Source: Gonium pectorale (Eukaryota; Chlorophyta; Chlorophyceae; Chlamydomonadales; Volvocaceae). Taken from it: a stretch of 64,000 bases of DNA. The notes under the pieces were generated by a model. That model had not been told where the DNA came from and made no database searches. It saw only the letters and a list, made by a program, of their open reading frames with translations. Every line of letters starts with the position of its first letter. Positions within the stretch are counted from its first letter, which is position 1. Of the stretch, positions 1-10,499 are shown piece after piece. The DNA lies in assembly GCA_001584585.1 (NCBI GenBank), contig LSYV01000021.1, positions 876,340 through 940,339 on the forward strand, written 5' to 3'. The translations under genes and the position numbers were made by a program.

Positions 1-105
1 AGACGCCAAGGAGTTGGCGTACAGCGTTCCCTTGAACGTCGCGGCACGCCGCCCCTGCCCCCCAAAGCGCTCCTCGGCTTCCGTGATAGCCGGTGCGGCG
101 GCTGG
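1..105 (-). CDS. possible exon of a gene running off the left edge
   Basis: On the minus strand this stretch stays open and reads like real coding sequence, including ITEAEERFGGQGRR followed by AATFKGTLYANS. A usable acceptor (GTCAG followed by CCAGCC) lies at about 106-110, after a pyrimidine-rich tract. The frame continues past position 1. No domain can be named from about 35 residues. The call rests on the composition, which has more charged and hydrophobic variety than the surrounding Gly/Ala/Arg-rich shadow frames. It could still be chance. Confidence 0.25.
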
Positions 106-2250
106 CTGACCACGCCTTGGTGTTGTGGGTAGTGATGAGGGTGGGCGATGGGGCTGAGCCCAAGGCGCCAGCGTAACGGTGCTGTGGGTGGAACAAACCT
201 GAAGACCACGCGGCTAATGAGGGCTTGAGCGGATGTACCGGGAATGGCAGTGGCTGCGTCCTGGGGCGGACTCCTGCGCACGCGGAGGTGGGGATGCTGC
301 GGGAGATTGCGGCTCCCACCAGAGATTGCCGTACCTCATACAAAGACAACTGCGCGCGAGCTGTTTCGTCACATGTTGGGTGCCAGCGGAGGGAACATGC
401 CGGTCGGAGAGATGGGCGGTGTGGGAAGTCTCTGCCCGCCCTGTCGACTGCAATGCATGCACGACCGCATATGTGCACGGTGCGCCTTTGCACGATGCAC
501 GGGGCGCAGCAGTATCCCGGAGGGAAAAGCGCCTGGCCCTGTAATCGCTTGTCGCCGCCCTCCACAGCAACTAGCCGGCTGGCTGGCTGTTTCAGCGGCG
601 GTCGGTGGGGCACCACGGCCCATGGGACAAGCAGCATGGCGCAGGCGCCTGAAAAGAATAGGCAGCTGCATACATGTGGCTGCGATCCGCCCTGGCTCAA
701 GCCTGGTCAAGCTCCTGCGCTGCGTGCGGCGGCTTGGGAGAAGCGGCAGGGGAGGAGGGGCTGGCGCACCTTGGTGGTGACAGCTTGCATGCAGCCAGCC
801 GACAGGCAGACGTGCCGCTTGGTTGGTGGCGTGGGGGGCCGGCACTCGGGCACCGCGCGGCTCCAGCAGCTGGGTTTGCTGGCCTCTGTCCTCGCTGGAT
901 GCAGAAACACAGCTGGCGTGGATGTCCTGGGAAGGGGCTAGCGGGCTACTGTGCCAGCAGGGCGCCGATGGGGGCACCATCTGCGCAGGCAATAATGCAC
1001 AAGGTAGCGCCTCTTTCACTGTCCCTGTCCGCAGCCTCCCGGAGCTCCAGCCTCGGCGGGGTCTTTTGCCACCACGCCGGCCATGGTTCAAGATCCCTGA
1101 CAGCTGCCAGGTCGGGGGCTGGCGCGTTCGCCGACGCGGTGTGCACAAGTGTGCCCCGTGTTGCGGCGAGTCGCCTGCAAATCCACGGGAAGACCATACC
1201 GGTATTGGTGGTCCCACGCAACTACCATTATGACCCGGCAAGTCCAGCTGCACTGTATGGCACGGCTGGGCTACCCCTGGGGCGTCGCATCCGTTGCTGC
1301 TGAGGCCACGCCCAGACCTAAGCAGGGCATGCTAGGGTCACCCAAATGGCCATGCAGCAGCATTGGCTTCAAGTGTTATAAAGAGTTCAGTATTTCCGCA
1401 CATGTGGTTCCCCCATGCACTTTTGCTGTTTGGGGCGGAGATTTTGTCCCTTTTCTGGGGGTTGGGTCCCTGGTGCTATCCATGCCGTTCCCCCATCCGT
1501 CTGCCTGTCCGTTCGTCCCTCTTGTCCGTATGTGCCTCCGCACCGAGCGTGCTCTCTCGGCCATTAGCGCACTGCTTTCCTTCCGTGTGTTCTGTCCGCC
1601 TCAAGACGCGTGTGAAACATCCTCACTCACTTCACAGCCTGCACGGGGCTTCGCCCCTTTCAGTCCCCCGACTTCTTTAAAGCATTTCACCCTATTTACT
1701 GTCAAATGCCGGGTCCGCCCCAGGACTGTCCGACACTTTGTTGGGAGGTAGGTCGGAAAATCGCATCCCAGCCGACCCGTGGGCCGCTACTCCCTCCGCC
1801 GCACCCGATGGGTTTTGGCGCGTCCGAGGGCGGGCATGCGAGGGAGGACGCACGTGTCGCCAGTGTGCACGGCGCACCCGTGACAACGACGTGGCGTGCA
1901 ATGCCCGGATACGACGCATCAGAGAGGACAGCCTGCTCCGCTTCATCGTTAAAATGGAAGCGCTGCGATCGTTGGGCTGCGCAGGTACGCAAGCTGGTGC
2001 CCAAAGCTGCCGACACACGCACGGGTAGAGCCCACGGCCTACCCATGCTCGTCGTTGACAGCCTCATTGGTCCGTAACGCGCCCGTGACACCTGCCAGTT
2101 ATACTAGTGTGTTGCACGAGTACTGCCGCCTCATCTTACTAGCGGCTGATATCGATGCGTTCTGGCGGCGTATGAGGTACGAACCTCCCGCCAAAGCAGC
2201 AGCAACACCACCACCACCACCACCGCCACCACCACCAAGCAGCAGCAGCC
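106..2250. other. intergenic region without a supported gene
   Basis: Long open frames exist on both strands because of high GC, but they overlap each other and show no domain or splice logic. The last 50 bases before 2251 are a CCA/CAG-rich microsatellite that forms the 5' leader of the GTPase gene. No promoter motif was recognised with confidence. Confidence 0.5.
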
Positions 2251-5200
2251 ATGGCGGCGGCCCGTGACCCGCTGGCGGACACCAGGTACCGCGCCGTGTC
2301 GGCGCACGTCCTCGGCCTCGCAAACAAGCTGCGGGAGCTGGGGGTGGATAGCGTGCTCAACGTGCCCACCCTGGTGATCGCGGGGGACCAGTCGTCCGGC
2401 AAGTCGAGCGTGGTGGAGGCGATCGCCGGCGTCGCGCTGCCGCGCTCCGACGGCACCTGCACCCGATGCCCCACGGAGGTCCGCATGAGGTGAGCCCCGC
2501 CGCATGCCAGCTGCACGGTTTCAGCCGGTGGGTCTCAGGCTCTCAGCACGTCGGCGGCTGCCGTCTAGGCGGGCGCTCGGCTCGCCCTGTGCGTAGCCAC
2601 CCGGATCGCTGCAGGCCGCTCGGCGGCAGGTTGGGAATGAGGGGTCCCTGTGCGCCTTCGCCGGGATTTACTCACATTGACTACCGGTCCTTTTCTACTT
2701 TGTAACCAGTCCCAGTCTGGACGGCAGTGGGACGCCAGTGCATGCATGACAGCGGGCCCTACCTGCCCGCCTGGCATTGTGTGCCTGGCATTGTACCCGC
2801 CCGCCCTACCGGAAACGCCGCGCCTTCAGGTGTGTATAACCGTAGAGGCGGGCACCCTCTCTCTCTCTGCGAATTTTCTGGTTTTGCCACACCGGTATAT
2901 TATTACATCCCGGCCTCACGCCCTGCCCTGCCCTGCCCCGCTCTACAGGACGGCCCAGCATGGCGGCGGTGGCTCGGCGCCCTCCTGGTCCTGCCGCATC
3001 AAGCTGTGCCGCGACTATGACGACGAGGGCCAGCTCCTGGTGGAAAAGCCGCCCGAGGAGCTGTTCTGCACCGTCACCGACAAGTCGCACATCGCCGCGT
3101 GCGTCACCGCCGCGCAGGCCGTGCTCCTGAACCCCAAGGCTGTGCAGGCGATGCAGGGCGGCGCTCAGGCGTTTGTGCCCGACCTGTCCGGCGCCGTGCC
3201 CAGCGAGTCGGAGGCGAAGGAGGGCCTGGGCGGCGCAGGCCCCTACGAGCTGGACTTCACGGCCAACAAGGTACACGCTGGAAGAGCGGGTTTGGGGGCT
3301 TTGCGCAGGGGTTGTGCGGAGCGCACGTCCCCGCCGGAAGTGCAAACCGCGTTGAAGGCATACACGCGTCAATACAGTTCAATGTTGTTCTTGCGGGGCC
3401 TCGGTGGGAAGGGCCGTCTCGCCTCGCGTGCCAGCGCTGCGTGACAACTCTGACAAGCCATCTGATGCCGTACTGGTTAGCGACACACAATCCATTCCGT
3501 CTCCCTTTTTTTAACAACTCGCGGCTACCCTCCTCCATCCGGCAGGTGGTGCTGGAGATTGACGGCGCGGAGGCGGACCTGACCATCATCGACCTGCCCG
3601 GTATCATCCACAACCACTCGAGGGGCAGGCAGTGCGTGGAGCTGGTGGAGCGGATGACCAAGGCCTGCCTGGCGCCCTAAAACCACATCATCGCCATGGC
3701 GCTGCCCGCGGGGCTGGACCCCGAGACGCAGGTGGGCTGGGGCGGCGGGTTGGGCGGCGGGTGGCGCAGATGGGATGCGGGAAGATGCGGTCGGTGATGG
3801 GTGGACGTCTTTACAGAGGCAGAGATCCAGCATGCGCGCCTTCTCAAGCCGTATCTAGGTGGTTCTGCTCCTCTGCTCGCCGTTCCCCACTTGTGTGGGT
3901 TAGTTGGGGGGTATATCGCAGGCGGTGCGTCAGACCGAGATGTTCCAGCCTTGGTCGTGCAAGTTCACAAGGACAGAAACTCAGAAAGGCACACTGACGC
4001 CGTGCATGCGCTGACTGCCGTTCTCGACTTCGTGTCGGCATGTCGGCTGCGCTGTGCTCCTGGCTCTCCCACCAACTTACGGCCGGCGTGACAACGCAAC
4101 CCCGCAAAAAAGAGAACCATGAAGGCAGCCTACACCGTGACCGGGACCCACACCCCACAGGCCATCCGGGCGTGGGTTCGCGAGGTGGACCCCAGCGGCC
4201 ACCGCAGCATCGGCATCATCACCAAGCCCGACACCCTGGCCGCCGACGCGCACATCGCCAACCGCAAGCTGGTGGAGCTCGTGAGCCGCCGCGACGGAAG
4301 CTACGCCGCTGGTACGGCATTAGTAACGCGTTGCTTGCAACGACGTACCGTTCCTTGCGTGTTTGAGGACAGGACGTTCCAGCGGCTTACCGTTACCCCG
4401 GTGGTTAGCCGGGAAGCTGCGTGCATGCGTAGCGTTCTCACAGACTTCCCGACAGTTTCGCCAGGAGGTTTTGTGAAGTCATGCCCCGCTTTTGAACGGC
4501 TGCACCTGCGGTGCTTTGCAGGCTCCTCTGCCCCCGACCACGGACACCACCTGCACCTGGGCTACTACGTCGTCAAGAACCCCACGCAGGAGCAGCTCGC
4601 CCAGGGCATCGCCTTTGCCGCCGCGCGCGAGGCCGAGTCGCGCTACTTCGCCTCCACCCAGCACTGGGCCGCCGCCGTCGCCAGGTCGCCCCACCTGGCC
4701 ACCCGGCTGGGCACCAAGAACCTCCGCACCGGCCTCAGCGACCTGCTGGTGGCCCGCATCGAGGAGCAGCTGCCCGCCATCCGCCGCGCCGCGCGCGAGC
4801 AGCTCACCAGCGTGGGGCGCGAGCAGGCGGCGCTGCCGCCGCCGCCCAGCGAGGACGCGCTGCGGGAGCTGCACGGCCTGCTGGGCCGCGTGGCGGAGGT
4901 GATGGAGGGCCACGTTAGGGCGAGCTCGGTCATGGAGGAAAAGGCCTTCTACCAGAAGACCCTGGCGCTGTACCAGGCGTACGGCAACAAGGCCGTACGC
5001 AGCATGCCGGCGTTCGTGGTGGGCCGCACGCTCGTCACTGCGCTGAGCGCCGCTGACAAGGGCGTGTCGATGCTGGCGCCCGGCGTCGTCGGGACGGTAG
5101 GTCGTCGGGGCGGTGGGGCGGTGGGGCGGTGGGGCGGTGGGGCGGTGGGGCGGTGGGGCGGTGGGGCGGTGGGGCGGTGGGGCGGTGGGGCGGTGGGGCG

Positions 5201-8107
5201 GTGGGGCGGTGGGGCGGTGTTGGAGCAGTGGGACGGCTGAGCGGCGCTTTGTTCGTATCGGGCGATCCTTCTACGTATGGCAGTTTGCCCACAGATCGCG
5301 ACTTCGCGAGCCCTGGACAGGGTTGATTGCGCCTCAGTGCACCTTGTATGACTTTGCAGTTGCATTGCGCAAGGCGTATGTGTATGAACGTGTTCCGCTA
5401 AGCTTGCGGGCCTGTGGCTTGGTCCCGCAGGAGGAGGGCGACCTGGACCTGGGCCCCTGGCTGGAGGGGACCGGCGGCACGGAGGCGGACGCGTGTGCCG
5501 CGCTGGACAGCAACGGCGAGCTGCAGAGGAGCCTGGAGGTCTCGCTCTTCCCGCAGCGTCACATGCCACTGGACAAGGTAACGACGTGCAGTGCCTGTGG
5601 CTACAACTCACACACCGCCTGTACTTTTCATTGCACACCACTACCGTGCACGTGCATTACAAACCCGAACTCGCTCCTGTCATTTTGGCGAGGTTTTCCA
5701 GGAGTGTGCGCTTCCGCCGTGCCGTGCGGTGCCGGCGGAGGTGCGGTCCCTGCGCCAGAAACACATTGGCCGGGAGTTGCCCGGATTTAGCCCCTACAGC
5801 GCCGTGGAGGAGCTGATCCGGCGCTACAAGGGCCAGTGGAGCCTCCACGCGCTCGAGTGCCTGGGGGAGGTGGCGACGGCGGCACACGAGCTGAGCGTCC
5901 GCGTGGTGGAGGAGATGTTCGAGCGCTACCCCGTGGCGCAGCGCTCCATCGGGTGCTCTTGCTGCCTGAGCACCTGTTTTAATGCCGGCCACGTTGCTCG
6001 GGGTCGTCCAGTGCCTGCTAGGCAGAGGCGTTAGGCCCATGGTAACACCGCGATGTACGCTCGGTGCGAACAGACACACAGTGCAAACGCAGCCGGAGAA
6101 ACGCAGAGCGCGTTGGCTCCATATTCCATGTTCCTGCTCGACAATCCGCGCGTGCTGTCCGTGCTTACGGGTTACAGGTCACACCTGTGGGGTGCCAGCG
6201 GCCGGGAACATGCATGGCCACACATACACGGGACGGTTGCTGCACCTACCGCCCTGCGCCGGCGGCGGCGCTACGTACTGCACGTCGCTACGTACTGCAC
6301 GTCGCTACTAGAGTACAGACGCCTTGTGCGCACACAGTTTTTGATTGATTGCCACTACTTTGAGCAGGCCGTATGCCCATATGAAAGCTCTGTGCGCGCC
6401 TTGCTTGTCCCGCCGGCGACATACGGGCGTACGTATACCAGTGTTGAAAAGGAACAACCGTATACACCTTTGCTTTTGCTGCCGCGTGCAGGATGGCATT
6501 CTCCGACTACATGGAGGAGCTGGCGTCGGAGGCCGAGATGCAAATCAAGAGCCTGCTGGCCAGGGAGGACGCCGACGTCTACACCTTCAACGACCGGTCC
6601 CTGCGCCAAGTGTGCGCCGCCTTCCAGGGCCGCCTCAAGAAGGCCTACCTCCAGTGCCCGGCCCTGGACGACGACGGCCAGAAAAAGGTACGGGATCTGC
6701 CTCTGCTACGGAGCGCGCTTGGGGACCATTGACCGCCCCCGCACATCTTTGGTCATTGTGCGGAAACCCGGATGGATTGTACTCCGGTACGCTGCACGTG
6801 TGGGGCACATGGCGGGCCCCTCCGTACGCTGTCCTGCTATACTCTTTGCGGGGAAGTTGGGAGCCGGCGTGGTTCCTGCAGCCTCCGGGGCATACCTACT
6901 GGGTAAACATCCCGGGGCGCTCCATCGCCGCAGTCCCCCATCCTGTGCGCTACCAATGCTTGATTCCAGGAGCCTTGTGCCGTTGCTGGGCACCAGGCCC
7001 AGAACAACGGAGCTGGTGCAAGCCTAACAAGTCACGCGCCCACCCCAGGCGAGCGACCTGCTGCACGAGCTGGCGGCGCTGAACCTCAACTTCGGCAGCT
7101 ACGAGGACCTGTTCATGGCCCAGACCACCGACGCGGACGAGGAGCTACACATGATAGCCGCATGCCTGGCGTACTTCAAGGTGCGGTACGGCAGGGACCG
7201 CGCCGCCACGCTTGCGCCACACATGCACGGCTTGGGTATGCTCCGCGCCTCCACCTCGGTGCCGATCGCACACTCCGCTCTCGCACGGCAGGTGCACGGC
7301 AGCTTAAAGCCTCCACGCGGGCCCAACTGAGTCCGCGAGCTCCCAGTCTGCACAGTGCGCGTGGCTCGCTTGGGTGATTGCCCTGCAGGTGGCCTTCCGG
7401 CGCGTCGCGGACAACGTGCCGATCACCATCCGGAGCACGCTGCTGGAGCGTCTGGGCGACAAGCACGGCCTCGTGGGGGCGCTGCTGCGGCACGCGGGCC
7501 TGGACGCCGGGCCGGCGCAGGACTCCGCTGCAGGTGCGTGTGTGTGGGCACCTTCGGCACCGCACAAATGACAACAGCGCATGCACATGGGTGGCTCGGA
7601 GAGCGTGGCTGGGCCTTGTACTCGGAATCGCAAAAGCAACCCATGCTACCCGCCGCTGTGCGCCTAACCCGTACTATGCCAACATCCAGGTAAGAAATGC
7701 ATAGACCGCAGTTGGCGGAGCCACACCCCTACGGACATGCGCACCCAAAGGCGCGACGTTTCAAGTAGGGCAGGGGGGCGGTACAAGAAAAGGTACATAC
7801 CCACGGTGGCCCCCTAGAGCTCTGCATGTACGAAGGTCGCAACTCGACTGATGACCAGCCTTTGCCCGCCTCGCTCGGTCTCCTTACTTACGGGTTGACT
7901 TACCGGTCCCTGTAACCTTTGTAACCTTTGTAACCTGTGCTTGGTCTCCCGCCAACATCCGCCCCGCCCGCAGCTGCCCGCGCGCTGCTGACGGAGGATG
8001 AGGCGCTGGCGGAGCAGCGCGCGCGGCTGCGGGACATGGAGCAGCGGCTGCGCAGGGCCCTGGGGGCGCTGCATGCGCCGTCCGCCGCGGCCACGGCTGC
8101 AGCCTGA
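2251..8107 (+). CDS. dynamin/Mx-type large GTPase, with an in-frame nonsense codon
   Basis: Dynamins are GTPases that polymerise on membranes and drive fission or remodelling. Eleven exons join in phase: 2251-2489, 2949-3270, 3546-3731, 4161-4311, 4522-5096, 5431-5577, 5702-5952, 6492-6687, 7049-7180, 7389-7533 and 7974-8107 (826 codons). The GTPase motifs are G1 GDQSSGKS (residues 45-52), G2 around Thr71, G3 DLPG (203-206) and G4 TKPD (270-273). A stalk region follows, and a C-terminal GTPase effector domain (about 700-815) has the signature YFKVAFRRVADNVPITI. No PH or proline-rich tail is visible, so the form is Mx/DRP-like. The oddity is a TAA at 3678-3680 (codon 232) inside exon 3, between G3 and G4. 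Both flanks stay in frame (CLAP, stop, NHIIAMALPAGLDPETQ), and related proteins have a sense codon here. If real, the allele encodes only a broken G domain. It could also be an assembly error. Confidence 0.88.
2791..2870 (+). repeat. dispersed repeat, copy A (in GTPase intron 1)
   Basis: The core begins TTGTACCCGCCCGCCCTAC and continues with an AAACGCCGCGCCTT block, a GTGTGTATAACCGTAGAGGC block and a CT-rich tail. Related copies lie at about 7718-7790 (-), 36956-37028 (+) and 46150-46276 (-). No coding capacity or terminal inverted repeats were established. Confidence 0.7.
3678..3680 (+). other. in-frame TAA inside a conserved dynamin exon
   Basis: The triplet lies 132 bases into exon 3 (3546-3731), exactly in frame, with dynamin-like sequence on both sides. 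No GT donor just upstream would remove it by splicing. TAA serves as a normal stop in neighbouring genes here (protease, ABC1 kinase, CBM20/coiled-coil gene), so recoding is unlikely. Confidence 0.85.
5104..5220 (+). repeat. minisatellite with unit GGGGCGGT
   Basis: About fourteen near-perfect 8-base units begin only a few bases after the donor GTAGGT of GTPase exon 5, wholly inside the intron. All G runs lie on the coding strand, so the transcript would carry them. The same tract creates spurious Gly/Trp/Val and Pro/His-rich open frames on both strands. Confidence 0.95.
7718..7790 (-). repeat. dispersed repeat, copy B (in last GTPase intron)
   Basis: The reverse complement reads TTGTACCGCCCCCCTGCCCTA, then a GAAACGTCGCGCCTT block and a GTCCGTAGGGG block. 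It aligns in order with copy A but is diverged. It lies in the intron between 7533 and 7974. Confidence 0.55.
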
Positions 8108-10499
8108 TGGCGCGGGACACTCACGTCGAGTGCAACAAGCCCGCTTTGCACGCCTGTTGGCGCCTTGCGTAGGATACCAGTACGCGCGGAGTGAATCGTT
8201 TTTGCCATGGGAGGGAGGCGCGACAGCGCTCTGCGCCGGCCGTGATGTGTGTGTATGCGTGCCCTGTGCCCCATTACCGGTACGCGTAGCCGGTTACATG
8301 GTCCGCGCCGCTTGGCCGTCTTAACAGGATTGTCAACGGCTTTGGCAGCATTGATGTGTTGTGTAAGGCGTGCTGTCTTGGAGGTGTCCATCCGAACTTT
8401 GAGCGGGTTCGTGCACACACAACTGGCGAAGCCCTGGGCAGGATTGGTCGAGCGCCGCGAGGCGTGCAAGTCTGCTTGCGCGCTCCCAGTTCAAAACAGC
8501 TGTTGCGTTGGGCGAAAGGGGCTGCACCCGCCTCCAAGGGACAGATGTTTGGACCAACTTTCCGGCTGCAATTATCACAGTTAAGGATGAGAGGGCACCG
8601 TACGATTGCATGGTCAACAGTGTGTTTTTTTTGGAATACGCCCTCCTACTTCGTTTACTTTCCCATTCGGCTGCTTCGAGGGCGCAGGGATGCTGTCAAC
8701 CCTCAACTAATGCAAGTCGATTGGCAGAGACAGCAAGAGTCAAGAGTGTGGTTACAACAAAGGGACTAAACGTCAAGTATATGGCACTCCGGCTCATTTA
8801 TGTGTCCAGGGGCGAAAGGCAAAGGCCTAAAATGTGCCCATAGTCAGAAACCAAGCAATGTACAAAATTCTCTCGAGCCGTCGCCAGACGTGCATAAAAT
8901 AGCAAAGCAAGGCACGTAAGCAACCCGCAGACTCTTCAAGCATGTTACGTCAACCGTGCGTCAAATGTACGTCATCCCTGGTGTCGTACGACCGGTACGA
9001 CCTGTGCCAGGGCGAGCCGCCCGGGCACCTCTTCAGACGGCGTCGCGCGCTCGTTGATGGGAAACGTCTCCGATGCAAAGTTATACACGCAATGCTACCA
9101 ACCACACGCAAATACACGTCTCACGGAAGTCCAATCAGACGCTCAAAAGCCCGCTCTTCACGGGCCTGGGGCCGTGAAGGGGGTACGTAGCTTGGCGCAG
9201 AACCAGGGTTTCTCGTCCAAATCAAAAGACAAACGTGTATTGCCATGCTGTTGTTGCGACAAGCAGCCCTGCTGAGATCATCAAATTTTGCAGCCCGCGG
9301 AGCAGGCGCCGCCTCGCAGGCGGGACGGCCGCCGGCCCCCGGTTGCATGCAGATGACAGGGCATTGTGGTTTCGCCTGTCGCAGAACGCAATACACCTTT
9401 AGGGGGGAGTTGGCACTCACGAAGGGACAGGGACCAGGGACAAAGGACACGCTCACACAGCACACGGCGGGGCACATTCACAACACGCGCCATCCAACCT
9501 GCAGTAGTAGTGGCTGTAAGCACCGGGACGCTCGCACAAACACCCTCCTGTACACACGCACGTGCGCATTACGCCTTCGACACGGGCCACAACACGAGGG
9601 CACACGGAAGCACTCGGGAAAAAAGGACAGCACACATGCGCGGCGAGGCACGTGCGCCGACCGGTATGCGCGCAAGATAAACGCGATGGGCAATCGGGGC
9701 ACTGCAGGTCCTCGAAACTCCTCCCTCACCATAGAGGTACACGAAACATTTGACCAGTCCGTACAACCAGAGACCGCCTCACGCCGAAGCACCCGGAACA
9801 GGGTGGCCCCTCCTTCGAATCTTCTGGGGTCGCATGCGTAGTAGCGCATGCGCAAACCGTCGTCGTCGGTCAACGGTGAACGCCCTCCTCGGGCGGCGCC
9901 TGCTCCCGAGTCCTGGTTAGTCAAACCCCCGCACCAACCCCGGAACAGTTGACACCGTTAGCCAACTGTCCAACGGCAACGGGCAAGCTGAAGTACCGTG
10001 GCCTTGACCAATATACACGAGGGTCGTTCGTTTACGTCAAGGGCACACGGTCTCCGAAAACTGCCACCAACCGTCAGAGCAACCAACTTCCGGACAACCA
10101 ACCTCCGTACTACGAAGCTCTTCTCGCCTCTGCATTGGTGGGCGCCGCTACGGCTCCAGCGGCCCTCGCTCCCTCGACGCCTGGTGCGCTGCCTCCACGG
10201 CAGCCCGCACACGGCACGACGATTTCACTCCTCGACCCGACATTCTTCCCCTCACATGCGGCCGACTATCCGGCGGCACCCTGCGCGAGCCGCTAGGAAG
10301 CGACTGCCCTTCGGGCAAACCGCACATCACTCCAATCGTCAATTGTCGCGCCGCGCATCCGCTTGCACATGCAATGCACAGTGATTCTCGCGTAGCCTGA
10401 AGGCCTTCGGCACAACGGATAAGGAGGCGCAGCCATGAAATCGGAATCAGCCCCAGACGCCGCGGCCCGCTCACGGCACCAGGTGCCTCAACGCCTCGC
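8108..10499. other. intergenic, between two convergent 3' ends
   Basis: This holds the 3' untranslated regions of the GTPase gene (+) and the CBM20 gene (-). Open frames of up to about 150 codons on both strands overlap and show no recognisable domain. No TTACA (minus-strand TGTAA) was found close below 10500, so the 3' end of the CBM20 gene is not fixed. Confidence 0.5.
8362..8366 (+). promoter_or_regulatory. TGTAA polyadenylation-type signal, GTPase gene
   Basis: This TGTAA lies 255 bases after the GTPase stop codon. TGTAA is the usual polyadenylation signal of chlorophycean nuclear genes. It fits a short 3' untranslated region, but the site is only inferred. Confidence 0.5.

Noticed and set aside
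225..1253. Overlapping open frames of 238 and 294 codons on opposite strands
   Set aside because: They cover the same bases on both strands, are Arg/Ala/Gly/Pro-rich, and show no domain or splice structure. High GC makes such frames common here.
3678..3680. Recoding of TAA as a sense codon
   Set aside because: TAA terminates several intact genes in this window at the expected length, so a non-standard code is not supported.
5104..5220. Gly/Trp-repeat protein segment
   Set aside because: The repeat begins after a GTAGGT donor, and the exons on both sides join in phase without it.
7910..7940. TTGTAACC triplet repeat as a polyadenylation cluster
   Set aside because: It lies in the last GTPase intron just before a well-supported acceptor at 7973, so it is not the gene's 3' end, though premature polyadenylation is conceivable.
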